Positions 15,443-22,572 of a DNA stretch of 64,000 nucleotides are shown in pieces (position 1 is the first letter of the stretch; each line of letters opens with the position of its first letter). The stretch spans positions 212,575 through 276,574 of the forward strand of contig NZ_KE383898.1 of the NCBI RefSeq assembly GCF_000422665.1. The letters are read 5' to 3'. Position numbers and translations under genes: made by a program. The notes under the pieces are model-generated. The model was not told where the DNA came from, searched no databases, and worked only from the letters and a program-made list of their open reading frames with translations. This DNA is from Ferrimonas senticii DSM 18821 (lineage in GTDB: Bacteria > Pseudomonadota > Gammaproteobacteria > Enterobacterales > Shewanellaceae).

Positions 15443-17080
15443 ATGACAATCCACGACCGAGCGGGCACCCTTGCCCGCTCTGTTGATCTGGTGGACATTC
15501 CACGCCTGATCAGCAGTTTCTACACCCTTTCCCCACGCGCCGATAAAGTCGCAGAACAAGTCAGCTTTGGTACCTCTGGCCATCGCGGCAGCGCCTTTAA
15601 ACGCAGCTTTAACCAAAACCACATCTACGCCATCACCCAAGCGGTGGTCGATTACCGTCGCCAAGCGGGGATCAACGGCCCGCTGCTGCTGGGTTTCGAT
15701 ACCCACGCCCTTAGCCAGCCGGCGTTTTACGCTGCTATCGAGGTGTTGGCCGGCAACGGCGTGACTGTGCATATCCAGTCGCAGCACCAATTTGTGCCAA
15801 CGCCGGTGTTGTCTAACGCCATTATTCAACACAACCGTAAGCACACCGAGCTAGCGGATGGCCTGATCCTCACCCCAAGCCACAACCCACCGCAGGATGG
15901 CGGCATCAAGTACAACCCACCGCACGGTGGCCCAGCGGATACCGACGTTACCGGCTTTATCGCCGATCGCGCCAACGGTTATCTGGCGGCGGGTCTGGAA
16001 GGCGTGCGTCGGGTTAATCGCGATATCGCCGATGCCACTGGACTGATCAAGTCGGTGGATATGATTGGCACTTACGTTGAAGCGCTCGGCAGCGTGGTTG
16101 ATATGGCGGCTATCGCTAAAGCCAAAGTGAAAATCGGCGTTGATCCGATGGGCGGTGCGGCGCTGTCAGTCTGGCCGCGCATCGCCGAGCGTTATGGCCT
16201 TGATCTGACCGTCACTAACGATCGCGTCGATCCGGCCTTTGGCTTTATGGCGCTCGATCACGATGGCGCGATCCGCATGGATTGCTCTAGCACTGCGGCA
16301 ATGAGCCCGCTGCTGGCGCTGAAAGACCAGTTCGACTTAGCACTGGCCAACGACCCGGATGCCGATCGTCACGGCATCGTCTGTCGTGATGGCGGGTTGA
16401 TGAACCCGAACCACTATCTGGCCGTGGCGATCGACTACTTGCTAGGCCACCGTCTGGGCTGGGGCAGCGATGCCGCCATCGGTAAGACTTTGGTTTCCAG
16501 CGCGATGATCGACAAAGTGGTCGAGATGCATCAGCGCACCTTAATGGAAGTGCCGGTGGGCTTTAAGTGGTTTGTTGATGGTCTTAGCAACGGTACTGTC
16601 GCTTTTGGCGGCGAGGAAAGTGCCGGCGCCAGCTTCCCGGATTTTAGCGGCGCGGCGTTCTCCACCGACAAAGACGGTTTTATTCTGTGTTTGTTGGCGG
16701 CGGAGATCCAAGCGGTAACCGGTCAATCGCCAGCGGCGCACTACGCCAAGTTAGAGCAGCAGTTCGGCCAGCATTTCTATCGCCGCATTGATGCCCCAGC
16801 ATCCGATAAGATCCGCAACGCCCTGCAGAACCTAAGCGCTGACGATCTCGGTGCCACCGAGCTGGCGGGGGACGCCATTGAGCAGGCGCTGACCAACGCG
16901 CCGGGCAACGGCGCGGCAATTGGCGGCCTGAAAGTGGTAACCAAGCGCGGCTGGTTTGCGGCGCGACCATCGGGCACCGAGCCAATCTACAAGATCTACG
17001 CCGAAAGCAGCGACAGCGAAGCCCATTTGGCCGAGCTGTTAGAGCAAGCGCAGCAGCTGATTGCCAAAATCAGCGGCTAA
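15443..17080 (+). CDS. pgm: Phosphoglucomutase (alpha-D-glucose specific)
   Basis: 545 residues, the E. coli Pgm length. The phosphoserine loop TPSHNPP puts the catalytic serine at residue 146, the same number as in E. coli. The metal loop DPDADRHG, the sugar-binding loop GGEESAGAS and the phosphate-binding loop ARPSGTEPIYK follow in order. The N-terminal TSGHRGS is also present. It interconverts glucose 1-phosphate and glucose 6-phosphate for glycogen and envelope sugar metabolism. ATG 15443 has AAGGATC upstream. A strong terminator follows at 17112-17139. Confidence 0.97.
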   Translation: MTIHDRAGTLARSVDLVDIPRLISSFYTLSPRADKVAEQVSFGTSGHRGSAFKRSFNQNHIYAITQAVVDYRRQAGINGPLLLGFDTHALSQPAFYAAIEVLAGNGVTVHIQSQHQFVPTPVLSNAIIQHNRKHTELADGLILTPSHNPPQDGGIKYNPPHGGPADTDVTGFIADRANGYLAAGLEGVRRVNRDIADATGLIKSVDMIGTYVEALGSVVDMAAIAKAKVKIGVDPMGGAALSVWPRIAERYGLDLTVTNDRVDPAFGFMALDHDGAIRMDCSSTAAMSPLLALKDQFDLALANDPDADRHGIVCRDGGLMNPNHYLAVAIDYLLGHRLGWGSDAAIGKTLVSSAMIDKVVEMHQRTLMEVPVGFKWFVDGLSNGTVAFGGEESAGASFPDFSGAAFSTDKDGFILCLLAAEIQAVTGQSPAAHYAKLEQQFGQHFYRRIDAPASDKIRNALQNLSADDLGATELAGDAIEQALTNAPGNGAAIGGLKVVTKRGWFAARPSGTEPIYKIYAESSDSEAHLAELLEQAQQLIAKISG

Positions 17081-17111
17081 TCGCGAGTTGTAGTTGCTAT
17101 TAGTTGTTGTC

Positions 17112-17139
17112 AAAAGGGGAGCTTCGGCTCCCCTTTTTG
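17112..17139 (+). terminator. Rho-independent terminator after pgm
   Basis: AAAAGGGGAGC-TTCG-GCTCCCCTTTTT: a UUCG-type tetraloop on a GC-rich stem, ending in a T-run. The 30 bp before it contain loose AGTTG repeats (17085-17110) resembling a decayed heptamer array. Confidence 0.95.
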
Positions 17140-17197
17140 CTGTTTTGCGGTAAACTTGCGCGCCAAACGATTTAGTCACAGATAAGAGAGAGCGCCC

Positions 17198-18127
17198 ATG
17201 GCACTGCAATGGTTCCCCGGCCACATGAATAAGGCACGCCGCGAGATTAAAGAGGTGATGCCGCAAATGGATGTGATCATCGAAGTACTCGATGCGCGGG
17301 TACCTTACAGCAGTGAGAACCCGATGGTGGCGCAGCTGCGTCGCGACAAGCCGGTCATTAAGATCTTCAACAAAGCCGACTTGGCCGATCCAGAGATGAC
17401 TCAGCAATGGATGGCTTACCTAGAGCAGGAGCGCGGCGTTAAAACCCTCGCGCTGGATACCGACAAGGCCAACCACGTTCACAAGATCATCGATCTCTGT
17501 AAAAAGTTGGTACCCAACAAAGTGGGTGCCGATAAGCAGATCAAAGCGATGATCATGGGCATTCCTAACGTGGGTAAGTCCACCCTGATCAACACCTTGG
17601 CTAAACGCATTGTGGCCAAAACCGGTAACGAACCAGCGGTCACCAAGGCGCAGCAGCGGATCAAGCTGGAAGAGGGGATCATGTTGTACGACACCCCAGG
17701 GATGCTGTGGCCCAAGCTGGAAAACGAACACTACGGCTTCCGTCTGGCGGCCATCGCCGCTATCCGCGATACCGTGGTGAACTACGAAGAGCTGGGCAGC
17801 TACGTTTCCGAATACCTGATGGCCGCCTACCCAGAGCGCCTGTGCGAGCGTTACAAGCTGGATCAACTGCCAGAAACCGACTGGGAATTTATGGAGCTGG
17901 CCGGTAAAAAACGCGGCTGCATGAAGCAGGGCAACCGCGTCGATCTGGAACGCTTTGGTGCGATCCTGATCAACGAACTGCGCGACGGCACTCTGGGCGG
18001 CATTACTCTGGAAACCCCAGCGATGAAAGAGACCGAAGAGGCCGAGCTGGTACGCAAACGCGCCATTGAAGAAGCGGCCAAGCTGGCCAAAGAGGAAGAG
18101 AAAGCCAAACGTCGTCAGCGCCGTTAA
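17198..18127 (+). CDS. ylqF: Circularly permuted ribosome biogenesis GTPase YlqF/RbgA
   Basis: 309 residues. The GTPase motifs are permuted, as in the YlqF/RbgA family: G4 NKAD (58-61) comes first, then G1 GIPNVGKS (121-128), then G3 DTPGM. The N-terminus WFPGHMNKARREI is the family hallmark. RbgA in Bacillus acts in late 50S subunit assembly, and a similar role is inferred here. The C-terminal end is strongly charged (KLAKEEEKAKRRQRR), suiting RNA contact. GAGAGAGCGCCC precedes ATG 17198. A bidirectional terminator separates it from the converging minus-strand operon. Confidence 0.93.
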   Translation: MALQWFPGHMNKARREIKEVMPQMDVIIEVLDARVPYSSENPMVAQLRRDKPVIKIFNKADLADPEMTQQWMAYLEQERGVKTLALDTDKANHVHKIIDLCKKLVPNKVGADKQIKAMIMGIPNVGKSTLINTLAKRIVAKTGNEPAVTKAQQRIKLEEGIMLYDTPGMLWPKLENEHYGFRLAAIAAIRDTVVNYEELGSYVSEYLMAAYPERLCERYKLDQLPETDWEFMELAGKKRGCMKQGNRVDLERFGAILINELRDGTLGGITLETPAMKETEEAELVRKRAIEEAAKLAKEEEKAKRRQRR

Positions 18128-18146
18128 GCCTCTCTAACCTGATATA

Positions 18147-18177
18147 ACAATCCCGAGCACACGCTCGGGATTGTTTA
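18147..18177. terminator. Bidirectional terminator between ylqF and the minus-strand operon
   Basis: AACAATCCCGAGC-ACAC-GCTCGGGATTGTT is a nearly perfect stem with A/T-rich flanks on both sides. It can end transcription of ylqF and of the long minus-strand operon whose last gene stops at 18183. Confidence 0.85.
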
Positions 18178-18182
18178 TTAGG

Positions 18183-18719
18183 CTACTGGCTGTTAATGCA
18201 CTTAACAAAGTCAGGATCGCTGAACGCCTTTTCGATATTCAAGCGCATCACGTCGTTGAGTGCGCCAAAGACGTTGCCAAATTTTTCGGAAGATTTGCGG
18301 ATTACCTGATTTTTGCTGTAGCACTCGCTTTTGTCAGTACCTTTAACCAGATAACTGACATCCAAAGTCCAGTCGATTTGATAACCCAAATCATCAATTA
18401 AAAACTGATTAATATTGCCAGAGATGACGCTGCCACTGTCAGCGATATTTATGCCGACAAATCGAGACTCGGTAAAAACCGCTTTTTCAAAATATTCGTC
18501 GATATTCTTTTCAAAGATAATATTGCCAAGGGCAGTATTTTTTATCTGATTAGGTTTTACGTCTTGATCATAAAGTCCCGGCAGATATTTAAAGTCACCG
18601 ACTTTGGCATTGCCTTCAACCGACAGCATGCTGCTTGGCGAATAACTTAAGGTCAGCGGTGCGCTAGCACAGCCAGTTAACAAGACTGATGCTGTAATAG
18701 CAATGAGTTTACGGTTCAC
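18183..18719 (-). CDS. Hypothetical lipoprotein at the end of the ExbBD/TPR operon
   Basis: 178 residues with a lipoprotein signal (ASVLLTGC, Cys17). The mature part is mixed alpha/beta by eye with no recognised motif. Segments such as NTALGNIIFEKNIDEYFEKAVFTESRFVGI and ISGNINQFLIDDLGY recall small outer-membrane lipoproteins of the YajG kind, but I cannot assign a family. The gene is visibly more AT-rich than its neighbours (many AAA, ATT and TTT codons), suggesting later acquisition. It lies 47 bp after the TonB-like gene on the same strand and could be the last gene of that operon. Confidence 0.75.
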   Translation of the reverse strand: MNRKLIAITASVLLTGCASAPLTLSYSPSSMLSVEGNAKVGDFKYLPGLYDQDVKPNQIKNTALGNIIFEKNIDEYFEKAVFTESRFVGINIADSGSVISGNINQFLIDDLGYQIDWTLDVSYLVKGTDKSECYSKNQVIRKSSEKFGNVFGALNDVMRLNIEKAFSDPDFVKCINSQ

Positions 18720-18766
18720 ATCTTACTCCTTGACGTTGTTATTACTATGTCTGTGTTTAATGGTGT

Positions 18767-19774
18767 TTAACTCGGCAAAAAGTCGATCGCCCATTGGGTC
18801 ACCATAGTGTCGACCTGTTCAGCAGGAAATTTGATTGATTTCAGTACTAAGGTCAGTTGCCGTTCCAGCTTGGGATTATTTAAGCCAGTGGATTTGATCG
18901 CTACGTTGCTGATACTGCCGTTGGCGGCAATTTCGATCTCAAACAGCACTCGCCCTTGCAGCAGCGGATCCTTACGCAACGCTCGGTTATATAGGGCGTA
19001 CAACCGTGATTTGTTGGCCTCTAGCGTGCGCCGTAAACTGGCTTCGCTGCGTTTGCCGTTGCTGCTGGCCTGTTGTTGTCGTTCGGCGTTGGCACCGGCA
19101 CTGGCCAAGATCTCGCGTTCGGCTAAACGGATTTGGCGCGTTTGTTTGTCACCTGCAGCAGCCTCAAGGCCGGCATTGTTGACGGTTTGAGTGATCGCGG
19201 CTTGACCGAGTTCGGCGGCACTAAGTTCGGCACTGGCGCCGATCAGATCGCGCTTGATGGTGGCCGCTTCAGCGTTGTCATTGCTTTGCTTTAGGTTACT
19301 GGACGGTTCCAGTTCAAAGCTGTCGCGCATTGCCAGCAGGTCATCCTTCATCGCTGCCAGTCCGGCATTTTGCGCTTGCTCTTTGGCCGTCGCAGTGGCA
19401 GACGGCGGAACCGGTAACTGTGGCGGCGGAGTATCTGCTTCTATCTCTGGTTTTGGCTCGGGCTCAGGTTCAATCTCGGGTTTTGGCTCTGGCTTAGGTT
19501 TGGGCTTTTCGATGACCTTTTGCTCCAGTATCACCTTGGCCAGTTGCGGCGGCACTTGCTCTTGCTGTTCCCGTGGTAATTCGACCTGCTCAAGCATTGG
19601 TACCACCAATGCGGCGACCAAATAGAGCGCCAGCAACACCGTTAAGATCAGCTTGAAGCGGTGGTCTTGTCGACTGCTCTGCATTAAATCAGCCAGCGCG
19701 GTGAAGCGCAGGGCGAAGCCATCAAGACTCAGCGGCTGAGGTAGCGATTGACCGTAAGCGCTGCTGCTGTTCAT
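18767..19774 (-). CDS. TonB-like protein with AgmX/PglI-type C-terminal domain
   Basis: 335 residues. One membrane helix near the N-terminus (about 41-61) follows a 40-residue cytoplasmic tail. A Pro/Lys/Glu-rich periplasmic linker with repeats such as KPKPKPEPKPEIEPEPEPKP spans about 90-117, and a helical Gln/Ala-rich region follows. The TonB-like C-terminal domain starts near 250 (SLRRTLEANKSRLYALYNRALR...LQGRVLFEIEIAANGSI, read as separate pieces) and is of the AgmX/PglI type. It would carry force from the ExbB/ExbD motor across the periplasm. ATG 19774 overlaps the preceding exbD stop by 4 bp. This domain type occurs in the Myxococcus gliding proteins GltI and GltJ. Confidence 0.85.
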   Translation of the reverse strand: MNSSSAYGQSLPQPLSLDGFALRFTALADLMQSSRQDHRFKLILTVLLALYLVAALVVPMLEQVELPREQQEQVPPQLAKVILEQKVIEKPKPKPEPKPEIEPEPEPKPEIEADTPPPQLPVPPSATATAKEQAQNAGLAAMKDDLLAMRDSFELEPSSNLKQSNDNAEAATIKRDLIGASAELSAAELGQAAITQTVNNAGLEAAAGDKQTRQIRLAEREILASAGANAERQQQASSNGKRSEASLRRTLEANKSRLYALYNRALRKDPLLQGRVLFEIEIAANGSISNVAIKSTGLNNPKLERQLTLVLKSIKFPAEQVDTMVTQWAIDFLPS

Positions 19775-20295
19775 GCGCCGGCCTCCTTGGGTTGCTGTTC
19801 TACCGCCAGCGAGATATTGCGAAAGCCACTGCTGGCACAGGCCGCCATTATCGGTTTGAGCAACTGATAGCTGGTGCCGGCATCACCGATAATGGTCACT
19901 GCCCGGCCTTGAACTTGCTCTTGCTCGGTTAGCTGAGGGCGCTTTTGCGCATGGTATTCAAGCTCTTGGCGTAGCGCATCGCGCAGTGCCGGGAACGACT
20001 CGGCGGCGGTTTTTCCGCCGCTGCTATCCGGCTGCCATACAGATCGGTCTTGCACCAATACCCGTTCAGCGAGCACGGTGATGACCAAATTTTCGCTGGG
20101 GAGGGTGTCGGCCACTGAGACCGGCAGCTGCATCTTGTCGACGTTTTGCAGTACTCGCACTTCCGATTGATTGACAATCAGAAAGAACACCAAGATGGTG
20201 AAGATATCCATCAACGACACTAAGTTAAGCTTACTGCTGGCTTTGAGTCGGCGGTGGTGTTTGGCTAATCGACGGGCTTTAGCGGATTGCTTCAT
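19771..20295 (-). CDS. ExbD/TolR-like protein 1 (with intramembrane Asp)
   Basis: 174 residues. A very basic N-terminus (RRLAKHHRRLKASSK) is followed by a single membrane helix, LVSLMDIFTILVFFLIVNQ, containing Asp30 at the position of the proton-carrying aspartate of ExbD and TolR. The periplasmic domain follows and includes GDAGTSYQLLKPIMAACASSGF, the ExbD-type fold segment. It pairs with ExbB/TolQ to turn proton flow into movement. The gene overlaps both neighbours by 4 bp (ATGA), so translation is coupled across exbD2-exbD1-tonB-like. Confidence 0.9.
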   Translation of the reverse strand: MKQSAKARRLAKHHRRLKASSKLNLVSLMDIFTILVFFLIVNQSEVRVLQNVDKMQLPVSVADTLPSENLVITVLAERVLVQDRSVWQPDSSGGKTAAESFPALRDALRQELEYHAQKRPQLTEQEQVQGRAVTIIGDAGTSYQLLKPIMAACASSGFRNISLAVEQQPKEAGA

Positions 20296-20828
20296 AGGTT
20301 GCCTCCGTCGTCACTGGTCGCCAACTGGGGCAGAACGCTTGGAGCATCACCAAACGAGATCTGCGGGAACAGTTCGGCTGGCACCACATTGGCTGCCACG
20401 ACCGCATCGTAACTGCGGACGGTGTCCATGGTGGTGACGATGGTTTGATAGTCGATATCGGGCGCGAGCAATAGCACGATGTCGCTTTTGTCGATCTGCT
20501 GTTGCTGAAAGGTCATCTTCAGATCTCGCAGGTAGCCAGACAGCGCCGCAAAGTCGTGGCCGTCGTCACGGCTAAATTGTTTAAGCGGGACGCCGGAGGG
20601 GTAGTTCAACTGCAACGTGGTTGGGGTAACCACTAACTCCAACAGTTTGGGCTCGTCACTGTCGGCACTGGCTTCGGTCAGTAGCGGCAGTTGCAGGTTT
20701 AAGATCCGCACCTGAGAAAACACCAAACTCAGCAATAGCACCGGCACTAACACGATCATTAAGTTCATAAACGAGGTGATGTCCAGTTCCGCCTCTTCGC
20801 TGTGTTGGCGACGACGATGTTTCAACAT
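20292..20828 (-). CDS. ExbD/TolR-like protein 2 (Asn replaces the intramembrane Asp)
   Basis: 178 residues from ATG 20828. The upstream frame (to 20897) overlaps exbB and is not needed. The basic start MLKHRRRQHSEEAELD leads into the membrane helix ITSFMNLMIVLVPVLLLSLVF. The position that holds the essential Asp in ExbD/TolR (Asp30 in its neighbour) is Asn22 here. The periplasmic domain includes LLLAPDIDYQTIVTTMDTVRS. With only one Asp-bearing partner the stator would be asymmetric. The gap to exbB is only 4 bp. Confidence 0.88.
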   Translation of the reverse strand: MLKHRRRQHSEEAELDITSFMNLMIVLVPVLLLSLVFSQVRILNLQLPLLTEASADSDEPKLLELVVTPTTLQLNYPSGVPLKQFSRDDGHDFAALSGYLRDLKMTFQQQQIDKSDIVLLLAPDIDYQTIVTTMDTVRSYDAVVAANVVPAELFPQISFGDAPSVLPQLATSDDGGNL

Positions 20829-20832
20829 GGGG

Positions 20833-21471
20833 TTAGCCTCGGCCACTGAACGACAGCGAGTTGAGCAGTTTGATGCCGGCCATCTCAAGGTTATCAACCA
20901 CAGCGGTGGTTTTGGCCTGCAGGTTCGAGTGGAACAGAATCAGCGGGATGGCGGTGATCAAGCCAAAGGCGGTGGTGTTCATGGCGACCGAGATACTGGC
21001 CGACAGTAGGTTGGCTTTTTCCGCCGGATCAGCGGCGGCTACCGCCGAGAACGCTGCAATCAAGCCCATGATGGTACCCAGTAGCCCCAGCAAGGTGGCA
21101 ATGTTGGCTAAGGTGGCGATAAACGGCGTGCGTTTTTCTAAGCGCAGCAGAAACTCCATTACCGTCTCCTCCATCGCATATTCAACATCTTCGCGCTTAC
21201 CCGCTTGTGGCAACCGAGCAATGCCAGAGTTAAGCACCGCCAGTACTGGTGCGTCGTTGTTGCTGGCATGCTTGGCGATGGCACTGACATCGCCCTGTTG
21301 CAGCGCTTGTTGCACGCTGGCAAAGGCTTTGCGATTGGCGCGTTGGATGCTGGTTAGGTAAAACCAGCGTTCGAGCGTGATCGCCAGACCAATGACCAGT
21401 ACCAAGGCGATGGGATAGATAAACGGACCGCCGTTTTGCAAGAAGGCGATGATGTGATCGGTGAAGCTCAT
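20833..21471 (-). CDS. MotA/TolQ/ExbB-type proton channel protein
   Basis: 212 residues from ATG 21471, which has AAGGAC 7 nt upstream; an earlier in-frame ATG (21489) is less well placed. There are three membrane segments: about 13-33, about 108-140 (TPFIATLANIATLLGLLGTI, then MGLIAAFSAVAAAD) and about 155-185 (SVAMNTTAFGLITAIPLIL). The last two are the conserved proton-channel helices of the TolQ/ExbB family. With the two ExbD-like proteins it forms a one-TolQ, two-TolR motor set, the same set as AglR, AglQ and AglS in Myxococcus. Confidence 0.92.
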   Translation of the reverse strand: MSFTDHIIAFLQNGGPFIYPIALVLVIGLAITLERWFYLTSIQRANRKAFASVQQALQQGDVSAIAKHASNNDAPVLAVLNSGIARLPQAGKREDVEYAMEETVMEFLLRLEKRTPFIATLANIATLLGLLGTIMGLIAAFSAVAAADPAEKANLLSASISVAMNTTAFGLITAIPLILFHSNLQAKTTAVVDNLEMAGIKLLNSLSFSGRG

Positions 21472-21515
21472 AGTAATGTCCTTATTCACGAAAGATGGCT
21501 GTTGTCAGCACGCGT

Positions 21516-21830
21516 TTATGGCTTAGGTAGACGCTTGCGAAATTCGGTTGGGTTTAACGGTTGCCAGCGGGGAACAACAATCGCTTGGTCGCCGCCAGTA
21601 ACCTCGATTGGCTCGCCGGTGCCTTGCCACGGAATGATGTAGGTGACCTTGGGCTGGGCGGTAGAGCCGGTCACTTGGCTTTCAATCAGCACCGGCTTGT
21701 TGGCGTTGGTGGTTGCTTGATTGGGGCTGGGTGATTGCTCAGTACTTGCTGGTTGAGTCGTACTTGCTGGTTGATTAGCGCTGACACTGAAACTCAGCAG
21801 CCATAGCGACAGCGCAAATTTATAGGCCAT
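21516..21830 (-). CDS. Small secreted protein of unknown function
   Basis: 104 residues from ATG 21830. A signal peptide (MAYKFALSLWLLSFSVSA, cut before NQPAS) is followed by about 30 residues of low complexity rich in Ser/Thr/Pro/Gln. A compact region of about 55 residues follows (VTYIIPWQGTGEPIEV, ending PTEFRKRLPKP). It overlaps the end of the upstream TPR gene by 11 bp and lies 44 bp before exbB, so it is part of the same transcript. I do not recognise a family. Its place suggests a periplasmic partner of the motor. Confidence 0.7.
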   Translation of the reverse strand: MAYKFALSLWLLSFSVSANQPASTTQPASTEQSPSPNQATTNANKPVLIESQVTGSTAQPKVTYIIPWQGTGEPIEVTGGDQAIVVPRWQPLNPTEFRKRLPKP

Positions 21831-22572
21831 GGCGCTGCTCCTCGGCGGTTTGCGTTTGCTCGGCCAGTTGCTCGGCGGGGCTGGTGCTGGTGTCATTGGG
21901 GGGTGGCGGCAGTTCGATACCGGCACGACGCATCTTCAGTTCGATTGCCGCCAGATACCGCGGCGCTTGCTGATCATCGCTGTTGGCCAGATACGCTTGA
22001 TAATGCTGATGAGCTTGGCGCAGTTTGCCGCGATACAGTTCCAGTAAAATTGCCAAATTCAGATGGGCATCGGGGTAATAGGGCCAAATCGCCAGCGCTT
22101 TACGATAGTGCTGTTCGGCCTCGGCAAACTGACCACGGCGGCTTAACGCCAAGGCCAGCAGCTGCTGCGCATAAGGGTTGTCCGGATTAAGGCCGATGGC
22201 GTGACGCAAGGCGTTAACGGCGTCGTCATCGTTGGCTTGATGCAGCGCAATCAGGCCAAGGTTGACGGCAATCCCCGCAAGCTTGGGTTGCTGCTGTTGC
22301 AACTGTTCGAGTGCCTGTTTCGCCTGCGGCCACTGCTGTGCCCGAGTTAGGCGCAGTGCATGGCTAAAGGCACTGATGACATCTGGGCTAAGTCCCTCTG
22401 GCAGTGGCGGCTGATAGCCCTGTGAGATGTCAGCGGCTGTGGCATCTGCTGCCACACTGGGCGGCGCGGCTTGCGGTTCAACGCTGGCGCAGCCACTCAA
22501 CAGGGCAATACTCAGCAAAGTGACAACGGGCAGTGGCCGTTGCCTTACGTTAATGGATGGCATCAACGGCAT
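21820..22572 (-). CDS. TPR lipoprotein
   Basis: 250 residues. A lipoprotein signal (VTLLSIALLSGC) precedes a linker. From about residue 60 come tetratricopeptide repeats; the clearest are GIAVNLGLIALHQANDDDAV, NPYAQQLLALALSRRGQFAEA and PDAHLNLAILLELYRGKLRQA. The C-terminus is Gln/Glu-rich. GGAGG lies 9 nt before ATG 22572. It overlaps the upstream TPR gene by 23 bp. In layout it is comparable to the TPR lipoprotein GltE of the Myxococcus Glt complex, but that link is by architecture only. Confidence 0.82.
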   Translation of the reverse strand: MPLMPSINVRQRPLPVVTLLSIALLSGCASVEPQAAPPSVAADATAADISQGYQPPLPEGLSPDVISAFSHALRLTRAQQWPQAKQALEQLQQQQPKLAGIAVNLGLIALHQANDDDAVNALRHAIGLNPDNPYAQQLLALALSRRGQFAEAEQHYRKALAIWPYYPDAHLNLAILLELYRGKLRQAHQHYQAYLANSDDQQAPRYLAAIELKMRRAGIELPPPPNDTSTSPAEQLAEQTQTAEEQRHGL

